A stretch of DNA of 64,000 bases, from positions 268,111-332,110 of the forward strand of contig JAQFWX010000044.1 of NCBI GenBank assembly GCA_027605045.1. Direction: 5' to 3'. This DNA is from Phallus indusiatus. Lineage: Eukaryota > Basidiomycota > Agaricomycetes > Phallales > Phallaceae. Every line of letters begins with the position of its first letter. The stretch's first letter is position 1. The notes beneath the pieces were generated by a model, which had not been told where the DNA came from, made no database searches, and saw only the letters and a list, made by a program, of their open reading frames with translations. Made by a program: the position numbers and the translations under genes. Below are positions 1 to 11,123 of the stretch, piece after piece.

Positions 1-2888
1 TTCTTGTGCAGTTATAATAGCGCCTACTACCGTCTTGAACCTTTCTTTGAACCTAGGGCGCCGGGATTCTGGTTGGCTCAATATAATCTGATGATATAGT
101 TCATATAGTGAGGAGGAAGAATTTGACACGCAAGTTTCCCATTTTTCCCGTATGAGTTCTTCATCTATGACGGTAGGATCAATGAACCCGCAAGCTGTCT
201 GAGCCCATTGGAAAAGACCTTGCGCATGCTTGGCTAGTATACTTCGCCAGTGTTCGTCGATGCTATCCAGAGTTGGCGATATTCGATCCAGACGCTCTGA
301 GACATAGGCTTTGATATCGTAATACGTTTCTTCTGAGTCAACATCATCCATTCGTTTATATAAAATACCCGGTTTCTGGCATTGGTACTCGATATCTTGT
401 TCTGGGCGAGTGGTAACAAGCATACGATAATTCTTTGGGAGCTTGGTCCATTCATCGAGCAGAAATTTCAGGATTTCCCCGCGTTCTTCACGGTCTCCAC
501 TCTCATCCAACGCATCTACGATGACCAGAACAGATCCAATCGTTGTCACATTCTTCGAAGGTTTAAGAATAAGCTCCTCAAACTGCGTCTCCGCATCCTT
601 CTTCTTCCGAACCGCTGACGTAACGATAATCTTCATTAATTCTCTTCGCCACAAGATGTCGCTATCGGCCAGGTCACGGGATATCGTGCTGAAAAGACAA
701 TTCCGCCGATCCGGGAAAGCCCTGTTAAAACAAAACATCGATCCAAGTCGGTTCGGTTTCTGAAATGTTTCAGCTATGGTATGTGCCACTGAGGATTTTC
801 CTACTCCCGCTCGTCCGCTCAGAACCAGAATTTGTGGCAAGCTGTTGTCACCGATCCATTGTATTATTTCATTGATCAACGTCCGACGGGTCCTTGGTAA
901 ACACCGTTTCTTCGGGAAATATCCAGCGTCGGGGTCGTAGGGCATTTCTCCAAGCAATGTCAAATCATCTGGTGAGGAATCATGAATTGTCGACAATAAC
1001 TCATGAGCTTGATGAATGACATACTTAGTTCAATGATTTTCTCGGACACGCGGAGTGTAACAATGTTACTTTCAATATTGACCGAATCCTTCAGAGCATT
1101 CATGAGGTGGTCGAGCTTGTCGTTAAAATCTTGGATCTTGTCATCTACAGTCCCAGATATTGCCTTAACTATGTTCTTAACTGGAGTTTCAATGTCAGAT
1201 TTATTTGCACAATTACACGAACTTGGAGAAAGACACAACCTGTACTTTCTGCGCTGTACTCTCTGATAAAATATGCGCATTCAATGGTTTGTTGAACGAG
1301 CATGGAAAGTGTCCCAGATTGATATGTCGACTGAATCGTGGACTGGGTCGCAGCAAGCTCGGTAAACCACTTTGCACGTGTAACGTATTCGTAAACGTCT
1401 TTCAGTTTTTCACATAACTTTCTGACTTTGTCATCACGGTTTTTTTTCGCAATAACAGTCTTGCAAAAAGATCAATATATATAGCCCGTCATATTCAAAA
1501 GAAAAAAGTGTGCATTTACCTTTGGAATAACCGATAAAACACCCCACGCTACCTGCGTATATACGTTTATCTTAAAAAGCTTTAGAAAAAGGATAAAGGT
1601 GTGCGGGATAATGGAACTACCTCGGAAACATTATCCATCACTTCCATAAAAACTCGAAAGGTGTCGAGAGACGATATCCAGATCTTCTCGTTATCAATAT
1701 AAACTTTCATCGCAGAATTGATAACGGTAGCAGCCTGGGCTGGCGTTTTTAGGTTCGGTAGGTTTTCTAACTTTGCTGATGCTTGTTCTATCACTCCCGA
1801 AGCGACGTCCATTTCAGATATTTTTTCGATGTTGAATGTTAATTGACATCCTTCAGAGACATCTAATTTGCACCGGCCTGCCATAATATTATAAATGCTA
1901 GGCTAACGACGACGTTTTACAACATAACTTACCGAATTCGCTTTGCATCTCAAATAGGTCAATGACCCGGCGTTTCCATGTGCCAATTGTATCGTTTAAC
2001 AATCGTCTAGTACGTTGCACCGTAAATGTCGACAGTCTCATCGGGAATACAGCCGGCACTGAATCACGACGTAAAATCAAAAATCTGGAAAGATTATAAT
2101 CTCTTAACGTACAAAACGAAAGATTCGTTCCAGACTACGCAATTGTCATTTTTTTTCTTATCCGCACGTTTTGAAGCCTTTCTATTGCCCCACTTAATCA
2201 CTATCTCGAAACCCGGACTCCTGAGATTCGAGCTGTTTTTCTGAGGATTAAGCAAGCGAACATCTTTACAGGGTAATACCAGATGACATAAATAAACCGG
2301 GACTTTCAAAGAGAAATTCTGAACTCACCAGAGATTTTTATACCGTCCGTTGAAACACTAGCAATGTTCGGGTGAAGATTGCTGTTTCGATTATCCAAGG
2401 TACAAATCTAGACGAATTGCTTGAGTGTAATGTGTATGATAAACACCGAGAGAACAAACAAGATCATCGTTTGAGGACTGCAAGCTCAAGTGCCCAGGCT
2501 GCGAGACTAGTTCATTCGTCTGCCCGTGCATCGCTTCATCTTCCTCCATATTAACATCGTCCTGGTTTTTAAAGGGTTGGTTTGTAAGGTGCGGTAAACT
2601 ATATCAGATGGAAACACTCACAGGTTCTGTTGGAACATCCTCACCTAGGTCCGAAGTTGCATATGTATGGTCAATTCCATGATCACCTACATCCACACGA
2701 CGACGCTTGGGAACACGGTCATGGCTTTCGGCTACATCATTTCGTGGGTGATACCACTCATGATCTTGTTGGGATAGCTCGCAATCCTCCTGATGTACTA
2801 TCAGGCCCTCCGAGTCGGCTGTGGCAGGTTCGTGTCGACTATCGGCCCTGGCAGAGAGCCTCAATAAATCAACATCAACTTGGTCCAT
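1..2888 (-). CDS. NLR1: C2-like/NACHT NLR, type B, 3' part beyond the window
   Basis: This is the 5' part of a fungal NLR (STAND ATPase). Exons read from the minus strand are 2888-2622, 2561-2404, 2357-2329, 2263-1933, 1877-1621, 1570-1520, 1459-1240, 1180-1025 and 968 to the window edge, with GT-AG introns of 46-65 nt. Exon 1 is acidic and His-rich with a basic KRRR patch. Exon 4 carries a C2-like strand pattern (EIVIKWGN, VVWNESFVLYV). The last exon is a NACHT domain with Walker A SGRAGVGKSS, Walker B VIVDALDESG and a TTRPEQDIE sensor region. The NACHT reading frame is open to position 1, and the WD40 part must lie to the left. In the C2 exon the frame breaks near 2095 (VLYVKRL then stop) and again near 2036, so the gene may be damaged or may splice there unusually. 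The first half of the NACHT resembles NLR3 and NLR5, while the part after Walker B resembles NLR2 and NLR4. Family role: non-self recognition; no ligand can be inferred. Confidence 0.85.
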
Positions 2889-4400
2889 CAGGCCTCAGGC
2901 CTTCAGGTCTATCGACTTACAAGATCAGAACTCGTAGTGAAAGTATACGCCACAGGACACTTACTATAATTTACAGTATTTGCAGATTCACGTATGGAAT
3001 GGGGGGAAGAGGGTGTGAACCTTATATCATATTCATGCTTCTTGCTCGTTTTCATTAGCCTAATTTTTTGTTGATCAAGCCACACAGCCAATGGATGATT
3101 GCTATACTAATAGCGCTGAAGGGGAAAGATTCTAGTTGCCACTAATCATCGACGACGGAGTCACCAAAACATTACTTCGAACTTGAATGAAAACCACGGC
3201 AATTGTAAGCGGAATGAACAAGGTGAATATCAAGGTTGAACAACATACGGTATTATTGGAAGAGGTTCGTATCCCTACACATCCCGAGCCATCTGAACTT
3301 GGGCGCTGACGGGACTGCGCTTCAAGCTTTCAAGAATCATCCCATCGCTAACGCGTGTTTTGTTATGATCATTGAAAGAGATCGTTCCCTGGTTGTGTAA
3401 CACGCTGTGCTGAAATCGCATGCTGAGTCGCAAATTCACGTTTATATGTGTCGAGAGGTGTGTCGCAAGTTGGTCTGCACGCGCTTCGTTCAGTTTACTC
3501 GAAGAAACATTGACCAATTGACATCCAGCAACGCCTATTCTACTTTCCATGACGGAGGCAACACTCTCGTCTTTTGAGAGACAATTTCTAAAATGTCCCA
3601 CGTCATTTGCTTCATGTTTTCTGAACACAGGTTTAGCGTATTTAACGCCAGCCAAACTAAACACGGCTAACATTTCCCCCCAACCAGCCGAAAAGCCGCA
3701 GAGTGTCAGCTTTCTGCACTAACTTCGAAGAGCTAAACTGGGAGAATGTGCCGATAGTGTAAAAATAAAGGTTGCTTGTGAGGTCTACTTGATTTGGCTC
3801 GTCTAGCAGATGTGATTTTTGGGAATGAGTCTTCGTGCAACGGTAAACCAATACGATGCGACCGAGAATTCTATCGTATGAAAATCTTTACTGTGTAATG
3901 ATATTTTGTTAAGCATTCAAAAAAAGAAAAGAAAAGAAAAAGGGAACCGCACAGGTAAAATACTCCCGAGTTGTCATACATGTCATAAACCTAGTACTAT
4001 CCTTGTACTCATTCGGCGCTGACGCCAGCGGTTCCAATAATCAAGTAATACCGTGTATAGACAAGCTAAGGTTAAGCGACGTAACGGCTGTTCCTCTTTA
4101 GAAGAGTTTGCGAAGTAATGGCCTTTCGCTAGCGGTTCCATAAAAGGTCATGTACCTTGTTGGAAAGTCCATTCGCATTGAAGGTGTGACAATAAGTAAA
4201 TTTGGACAAGTCGAACGTGTTATTGACCGGTTGTATGATGATTAATTCTACAGAGCAATTATGGTTAGAAGCCGTCACATTATAAACACAGGAAGAGTAC
4301 CTTGCATATTTGGCCGCAAAAAAAATAGGTCTCCCAAATGACCTTCCTTTCAAGTCTGCTTTTCATCGATCATTATCGTAAAAAGAAAGCGCATTCATTT
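2889..4400. repeat. 5' flank of NLR1, duplicated at 32.14-33.65 kb
   Basis: This 1.5-kb stretch is nearly identical by eye to the 5' flank of NLR3 (about 32141-33650) and diverged but recognisable upstream of NLR5 (about 53289-54480). It holds the promoter side of NLR1, an A/AAAAG-rich run near 3920-3945 that is shared with 33165-33190, and two open stretches on the minus strand (3275-3673 and 4129-4353). The second is broadly conserved with 33350-33583, including the short motif KFTYCHT. Neither belongs to a family I recognise. It is best read as flanking DNA that was copied together with the NLR gene. Confidence 0.7.
3275..3673 (-). CDS. Unrecognised 132-residue ORF, probably decaying
   Basis: This open frame of 132 codons lies upstream of NLR1 on the same strand. 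No domain, signal peptide or membrane segment is evident. In the copy upstream of NLR3 (32736-32954) the first part of the reading frame is kept, including KPVFRKHEAND and HFRNCLSK. A one-base difference after CLSK then shifts the frame and ends it early. Upstream of NLR5 the counterpart is rearranged further. A protein under selection would not be expected to break in both sister copies, so a pseudogene remnant or a chance ORF is more likely than a working gene. Confidence 0.2.
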   Translation of the reverse strand: MLAVFSLAGVKYAKPVFRKHEANDVGHFRNCLSKDESVASVMESRIGVAGCQLVNVSSSKLNEARADQLATHLSTHINVNLRLSMRFQHSVLHNQGTISFNDHNKTRVSDGMILESLKRSPVSAQVQMARDV

Positions 4401-4559
4401 GCTTTGTTTCGAAATGTTAATGACATACGAACAAGGCATCGATTCTTGAAGTCCTTTTCCATCTGTTAAAAATTCACGTTCACGAAAACACGAAGATAAA
4501 GGGGATTACCTCTGATAATATTGAAACAAGATTTGTCTCGGCAATATCGGTGGGATTTG

Positions 4560-5460
4560 GGGGGGGGAGAGACGAATCTTGAAATTGACCTTGAGCAAAT
4601 TAGCCTTTAGGTCATCGACTTGACTCCGTCCAAACACCACGCTACAGCCAATCCTCTTTAACGAACGAAGAAGTAAGTCAAATGCTTGTTTTATATCTGG
4701 TCTTAATACTATATTGATATTTTCATCCCCAGAATTAGCACCTACTCAGATTGGACTAAAATTCGCAGTCAAGGTGGATTTATTTTCACGACCATACCGT
4801 CGAAGCTGCAAATGGTACCGGCTTGTCACTTACTGTAAAATGCTAGGAGGTGCGTGCATAAATTCATTATACCTCCGTTTCTTAACTCCTCAATTTGCTC
4901 CTAACGAAAAGGTATTCTGTGGGATTCGCTGAAGCCTCGTCGAACATTCAATATTCAATATTCAATATTCATCAATTAGATCTGCGAATTTGTCAATTTC
5001 ATTTATTCGGCGGTGAATGGCTTCTTAGGTTCGACCAAGCCTCTTCACACTTCGATTTTCTATTCTCATAGGCGTGCCGGTGTAACATCTTGTAACATTG
5101 AGTGTCGGCTTTCGAAGCACACTACGAAAAAGCTACGACGAAAGAAGAGATCCATGGCTTCCAAGAGAGAATTATATCCGAGAATTGTAAGAACATATCC
5201 TTCTTTGAACTAAGCGTAGATCCTACTATCGCACAGTACAGGCAGCAGAATATCTCCAAGTGAGTGTCGGAATAGCAGCAGCGTCGAACAAGTCATCCAG
5301 CAGCAGCCCGTACCGACCCACTGCTTTCACTGAAGCTGAAGCTCAAAGCTCGAAGGCTCAAATCGTGTTCAGGTCGTTCGTTCAGATTCGTTTCTCTACC
5401 GCAGTCTCGCACGAGGCATTCTCTTCCCTCTCCTCCCAGTATACCGTTGGCTTTAAGTGA
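4560..5460. repeat. Intergenic module P/Q, copy 1 of 5
   Basis: The module starts after a landmark reading like aataggtctcccaaatgacc near 4325-4345. It contains a stretch near 4734-4830 that in other copies reads as a possible exon (TYSDWTKIRSQGG in the 34-kb copy), and it ends in a 66-codon frame at 5260-5460. The other copies are at about 21500-22455, 33780-34665, 44930-45770 and 54490-54935. Here the possible exon has lost its frame. A small ATTCA-type microsatellite (tattcaatattcaatattca) lies at about 4950-4970. The module always sits on the 5' side of an NLR gene. Confidence 0.65.
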
Positions 5461-6500
5461 ACCGGACAAACATGCTCCAAGTGAACAGCGACCCAGCCTC
5501 TGTTTTGGCTCGGACTATCATCCATGATGGGACTGCCCTACGATATCTGGCGCAGTAATTATCCTTTGCTGACGGGAGGTTGAGCGGCGAACAGTAATCA
5601 TTTCAGTCACCACGGTTCGGGTTCGACCTAGCCAACGAAACCTGCAAAACGACCGTGGGGTTTGTTGCCGGGTTAACGTCGTCGTGAGCGTGCCAAACGC
5701 TGCTGAGTACCCAGTCTCCTATTCGTAATGACATGATCACCGCGCGCAGTGTGCCACGCCATATTCCAATAGTGGGCCCTCAATTATGCACCGATGGAGC
5801 CTCGCGAGTTGTAAAATGTCTGCCACTATAAAGCGGCACAAACTTATGCTTGTCAGGTCGGCACCTTTGAAGCACGCGACACTCTCATTTCCGTTGTAGT
5901 CATAGGCCACTCTGAGCCTGATCGGATGCAGCATCTAGGCACGGGCAAACGTGATGGCCATGACCCATCCGGACACCGAAGAAGAGAGCAAAGCTTACAT
6001 CGATAACCTCAGACACTGAACAGAAGCGTGGTGGACTAACATGTCGTTTCGAGGTTTCCTTTACCACAAAGTTAGCCAAGGACGAGCAGACAGCCCTCTA
6101 TTCCTCTCAATAGCACCTTCCGGGAATCCGACGAAAGGCACAGCATTCTTTTATTCGTGCAGAGTATCGATGCCATTCGGTGTATCGCAGATATCTATTC
6201 AATCTGTTCATATTGTTTCCGCATATGATGCGCGTTGTCTATGCATACACCAGCGTCAGCACAAAATATACGGCTGGTCGTTATGTATGCACATCTTGAA
6301 ACGGTTTCAGCTGAAGGTGGCATGGTTGCTGCGACGAATAAGGGGACCTTAAAAAGTGTTAAAAACTCAAATTCATTTCGACCCAATCAATCTTATGTGG
6401 TACTCTTTCCGTCCTCCTCTCCTCCGCCTCTCTTCCTCTCCCCGTGCCTTTCTTGTTTTTCCTTACTCGACAAACGACTTATATAGTTTCGTCTAAAAAG
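5461..6500. pseudogene. Intergenic module R, copy 1 of 3; broken copy of the 22.6-kb gene
   Basis: On the minus strand this region matches the two-exon gene at 22612-23140. The exon holding the motif GADLTSISLC survives at about 5934-5737, with a preceding GT-AG-like interval. The upstream exon, recognisable by GNLETTC near 6045, ends in stop codons where the 23-kb copy stays open. The tail of the coding exon is also shifted. The right part (about 6190-6390) again has an open minus-strand stretch shared with 35210-35464. I read this as a decayed duplicate of a gene of unknown function. Confidence 0.45.
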
Positions 6501-7145
6501 AATGTTCTTCTCTCACGTTGAATTCTGACTGCAACGTGCGTATGACGGTACAGGGCTAGGTGCACCGCAAATGTTGATTCCCGAGAACAAAAGGTTTATA
6601 CAATATGAGGTGGGTGTAATTGCTTGTTTTCTTATTGATATCAAAACATGAACCTAATAGTATCGTTTGAATATGTATGAAGACACCGGGCGATTACGAT
6701 AAACTGGCACGTCTGAGACCTTTGATCTCATTCGGGCAAGACGTTGCACAGCGAAGGAATAGGCTAGTCGACATAGTTCCAATTTACATCAAGGCCTTAA
6801 TCAAGCAAACGGCACGATACGTTTGAATTCACATCATTTTGGACGATGCGCGGGATGGCGAGGACAGTGATTGACCGTTGTTAGGACACGTCGTTTGGGA
6901 TATCATTGTCACCGCTAAGGTTATTTTCTTCTTTTTCATCCCAAGCTGCAGCTCAATCATCTTCCCATAGGCCGAACCTCACTTTTGCAAAAGCTTGGAC
7001 CATCGTCTCTTTCCGCGGTAAAGCTGGTTTGGGGGATGGTTCACTTGTCCACGAGCGTATACCTTCCGTCAGCGCTTTGCGTGCTAAAGACGAAAAAAAA
7101 GAACGACAAAGCATGCAAGACTTTCTACCGCGTTCAGCTATAGGC
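6501..7145 (+). pseudogene. Intergenic module S, copy 1 of 4; lone F-box-protein-like exon
   Basis: The plus strand at about 6906-7100 reads FAKAWTIVSFRGKAG followed by HERIPSV. This is the same exon as the better-preserved pair at 36029-36334. The partner exon downstream (GWKFRGYTYSSIDLVG at 36 kb) is missing here, and the sequence passes into unrelated DNA after about 7145. Left of the exon (6530-6830) is non-coding DNA shared with 23500-23790 and 35690-35990. Other copies of the module lie at about 23460-24055, 35650-36215 and 45771-46165. Confidence 0.4.
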
Positions 7146-8240
7146 TATATAAGCGTTCTCCTGGCCCGTAAAAGTCAATACAAAGAACTGCCAAGTACTT
7201 CTATGTTTTTGGAATTTGACGACAACGACAACGACAGCTTGGAAACATCGGAGACCACATATCATTGGCAATGTTTAGGCTTGAGGTTTTAACATTGGTG
7301 AGACCAACAGCACTTGACAAGAACTCGAAGCGTTTCTGAAACTCGTTGAAGAATTTCTGCAGAAAGTGTTTCGTATGCCACCCACGATTGAGACGGTGGC
7401 ATAAGCTCGGTGAAGTCGGTGAATATTCTGTTTTCATCGTGAGGGCTTCACTCATCAGCGGACCGTCACCGTCAGTTTAACACCGACAAGTACTAGTGCC
7501 AACTCAAAATCATCAGTTTTGTGGGCCGAAGATGCAGAACTTCTCACTAAAACCCCTATCGTGGGTGAACGAGGCTGACCAGTTATCGAGGATCCAGATT
7601 ATCAGGAAAAGCCAGAACTAATTGTTTTTACGCTCGTTCTGCAATGTTTTCACGAACATTTAGCATGATGCAGCGATATCCGTTGAAAATGTACCTTGAC
7701 GTCCATGGACACGGCGCTGATTCTGTCATTAGACGCTTCGAGCTTTGACTGAGACTGCCAGTCAGTGGTGCTTCCCATAATCCGAAGGCTGGTAGTAAGT
7801 ACTAAGGCCTAAGTTGGTGGGCTTTCGAAATTAAAGAACTAATTGATATACCCATCAGATCAAAATTTGCACTCACGATGGCAAGTTCAACGAGGCGGCG
7901 CAAGCACTTCTGGAGACAAGAATACATGTACTAGAGTTCTGTCGAAACTGGTATCATCGATTTTGAACCGACTTGCGACATTGAAATTTAGAAACGACGC
8001 GCTTTCAAGCAGCAAGTGAACTATGCAAAGCCTGTGGCATTACGATAGCGCGAGACCTCTGTAATCTGGACTGAATGTGGCTGTGGCGCTATTCCTGTTA
8101 GCATGGTCCGTGTAGTTCTCCGCATACTTGGTCTGTTCTTTCTTGCGACATGATCCACACTTGGAAACCATCGCTTGAAGAATACGATTAATACAACAGG
8201 GTAACGTTTGAACCTTCGTAACCCGGCACTCAATACAGTT
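7146..8240. other. Intergenic DNA, nothing recognised
   Basis: About 1.1 kb with only short open frames on both strands. The longest on the minus strand (7455-7201 and 8339-8040) show no domain I recognise and have no counterpart in the other repeat units. The minus-strand frame at 8339-8040 contains several CxxC pairs but overlaps the plus-strand pseudogene that follows, so I do not call it a gene. Confidence 0.5.
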
Positions 8241-8248
8241 TGTTGAAA

Positions 8249-8625
8249 ACGACATTTTTTTCCTTTTCAGAAAGCCCCACTTCGAGTTGGCTTGTTCGCT
8301 GGGGTTACTGGCGGGCTCTTTGCGGGTGCGAATGTACATCGATAGCGTCCGGACTCCGCAAAATCTCAGGGTTTACTCTTTTTAAAGCTTTCCGTTCACA
8401 CCCATTAGTTGCTGGCGCTTTAGGTGGTTGTTTTTTCTCTTTCAGGCGTTCCTGTTCACATATCTGCGTCACCTGGAAAGAGAGACATTAGAACGCGCGC
8501 GACTCCGAGAGATAGGTCTGACACAGAATCCCGATTCGTGGGTTCCTGACGACAGAATAATCTGTACAAGACAAGACTTGATAAGACTTAGAATAATAAA
8601 TACGTGACAATCGCACACGTTGTCT
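8249..8625 (+). pseudogene. Decayed gene fragment with glycine-rich membrane-like segment, copy 1
   Basis: After a good splice acceptor (tttttttccttttcag, ending at 8270) the plus strand reads a glycine-rich hydrophobic stretch, GLFAGVTGGLFAGANV. It then shifts frame to ISGFTLFKAFRSHPLVAGALGG, and shifts again to a charged tail with the core LERETLERARLREIGLTQ. The same tail is at 54.94-55.20 kb, where it reads LERGTLERARLREIALTK and ends at a stop a few codons later. The repeated tail implies a real ancestral protein, possibly a small membrane protein with a helical C-terminus. Frame breaks in both copies argue that neither works. I do not recognise the family. Confidence 0.4.
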
Positions 8626-9569
8626 CATAAAGGCATACAGGCTCAATTGGGAACTACGAGACATGGGAAACGTGTCAATGAACTCTCCGGAGACTGTATA
8701 TGATTATCCATGGTTGGGACAATCGATGGACCAGCCTTCCCGAAAAACAAGAATACTCGCTTTACTATTCAATTCAAATAAACAAGGTAATGTAGGTTCC
8801 CACTGCTCTTTATGGGAGCCAATCCCGTGGGCGAGGATTGTAGTGAAACCGGGAGGAGACTATTCGAGGCTTGAAACTGAAGCGGGTAGGTAGTAACATG
8901 TTGATGTGATAGGGAACGGATATTCTGGACTCCAGTCAAAGGAAAAACCAACGGCGTCGTTGGGTGAGAGTCTTTCTCACATAAATGATGTTGCCTGTGA
9001 GCACATCCCGGCACTGCTGTGTTTGCGGGGTTCCTGGCCTCTCTTGCTCTCTTTTGGTTTGGTTCGTGTTCAATTTAGAGGCACGCAAACTCCATGTCTC
9101 TCAGATGTCCACAACTCTTTCTATGCATTCCTATCTCGGTGTTTCTTATCTCGTTTTAGTTTAAGCGATGGGTTAAATATCTGTATTTAAAGGATGTTAA
9201 ATGACAATGATTTAGTGTACGAGTATACAGCGCCGTTTTCAAAGCGGCGTTCATCCTGATGCATACACATACGTTCTGCGCAATATGGCCGTCCGCGGAG
9301 GGTGCTTTACCAAGTGCGCGAGTGGCATAAATTACTAGCTAGAGCAAGGTCGGATGAGGAGGGCGAAGCTAAGACAAGTCTTTTTCAAGTCTAATTCCAT
9401 AAACCGTGATTTCCATACCGATGAAACGATGTCCGGAATAGAAATATAACAGTGGGAGATTAGGAACTGGGAGGCGCGTAGTTCGAGTGAAGAGGTTGGG
9501 TATAGAATGGGGAATGAGGGTGGTGTGGTGGTGAAAGCTTGAAGCTGAAAGAGCCACCGTGGCAAAGTC
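8626..9569. other. Intergenic DNA, nothing recognised
   Basis: About 0.9 kb without a convincing gene. Open frames on both strands (for example 8906-9190 on plus and 9652-9335 on minus) show no domain and no match elsewhere in the window except near the right end, where the degenerate copy of the duplicated block begins. Confidence 0.5.
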
Positions 9570-10689
9570 TGGGAGTTGCGCTTGTACATTGAGGACAGTG
9601 CGCTATACGTCAGTGATGGTTGGTGCATGATGTGAAATTGAACGACCAGCATTTCGAGTTACCAAAGTGCGTTTACCGGAGGCTGCCCGTTAGTAACGAC
9701 TGATGATGTTTTTTGTAGAGATGAGGTATGTTATTCCGCTACTGAACGTGTTTCTCGCCTTATGCCTTGTTTGCACGCCGCCGATGTTAATGAGAAAAAT
9801 ACAATATTCAACGTACGTGTGCTCAGCTCACTATATTCGATGCGAAAAAACCAGGACAACAGATTGACTCCAGTAATCACTGTCTCAATGCCCAGAGAAT
9901 TCCTTATAAGGAAGGGTTGGTTCAGTTCGTACTTGGAGACTCAAGCCAGGTCTGGTGACGATTCGCAATTGTACCCGCCAGCGAGGATTTCGGGTCGTCA
10001 ATTTATACCCCGGGAGTTGGTGGTTGAGGAAACTTTGGTGATTAGGAATCCGAGTCAAACAGTATCAACGGTACGCTTCAATTTCCCATAAGCAAGAACA
10101 TCTGATTGACGGGCTGGATCTGAATCAAACTGAACTGCGGGTCAGTCTGTGAAGGTTTTGGCACTGTAAAACTGAGCCATACATGTGCAGGTACTAGGCA
10201 CATCGAGTACGACCTACAAGAACACGTTAGCGAATCAGAATATTTATGGTTTTCAGGACTCCGTACATACCACGTTAAAAAGAAGGTAAAGTGTGCAAGG
10301 AATAGAATTTCTTAATCTGCTATCTTATAATTTCAAGCTCGTGGTAACGTATATTGGACCTAGCCGTTCTATCATTCGGACAGCGTGATAAACTCTGGCA
10401 AATTGTCCAACGGCTTGAAAACTTGCGTGAGACAGTGACAGCGAGCCAGGACGGGCTAAGAGTACATGAATGTCACCCGATGAAAGGGTTGAGAATATTA
10501 CACCAAAAACCTCTGAGAGCCTGGACCCGATCCGGTCCTATGTTCATTTCAGGATAAACACTTTCAATAACCCATCCTCGTACCTTTCACGGACAATCCT
10601 CTTTGGTGTACGTAATACAACTAAAACTGTCAATGCATAAATACTAGTAAAAGTACTTTGACGTGCGTGCACAATTTGAGTCCGAGGCG
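9570..10689 (+). repeat. Degenerate third copy of the secreted-protein block
   Basis: Short landmarks appear in the same order as in the well-preserved blocks at 17.7-21.5 kb and 56.5-59.5 kb: cgcttgtacattgaggacag near 9577, a stretch near 9950-10090 related to the second exon region of the secreted-protein gene, and ctggcaaattgtccaacgg near 10397. The signal-peptide exon is missing, and no intact counterpart of the secreted protein can be read. A plus-strand frame at 9762-10091 runs through the remnant, but its N-terminal half has no counterpart, so I do not call it a gene. Confidence 0.5.
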
Positions 10690-11123
10690 ACGAGACACCA
10701 GCTAGCTGGGTTTGAAAATGTTCAAATGTGCGCGACTTGGACAGCGCGACCCCCATCCTGGTATCAATTCTGTTTCTACCTCCATACAAGGCCTGGGGCG
10801 ATTTTCGCTGCGCGCTCTTAGCTGAAACTGCTTAAAGACCTGCGCGCTCACAGCGGTAGCGGATACTAACTCGACTCTGAACATCACAGTTGCTGGCCCA
10901 ATTTTGGAAATCGTCAAAATTACGATTGTATTTTCATGTCCATGTGTTTTGCTTTTAGATCTCTGAACGTGCGCGAAATAATACTTATTACAACGTGCTT
11001 TTCAACTTGAAAATCGACACAGATATATGAAAGTAATTACCATTCTTTGTCGATCGTATGTATAGTACAAATTATATACAGTCATCGTACAAATTGCATT
11101 TGTTGTACATTTGGTTTGTTCTA
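10690..11123. repeat. Module U: 3' flank of NLR2
   Basis: DNA immediately 3' of NLR2 that recurs 3' of NLR3 (about 25370-26086), NLR4 (about 38400-39108) and NLR5 (about 46170-46810). Shared landmarks are a doublet like acaaattgcatttgttgtac (about 11090-11110) and aataatacttattacaacgt near 10977. It is presumably the transcript end and terminator region of the NLR genes. It has been copied with the gene each time. Confidence 0.65.

Noticed and set aside
234..455. Open frame of 73 codons on the minus strand inside NLR1
   Set aside because: It is another frame of the NACHT coding exon, which reads through here with clear homology to the paralogues; equivalent shadow frames occur in NLR2 and NLR4.
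8040..8339. Minus-strand frame with CxxC pairs (possible zinc-binding protein)
   Set aside because: It has no counterpart in the other repeat units, overlaps a plus-strand gene remnant that does have a repeat copy, and fits no zinc-finger spacing I know.
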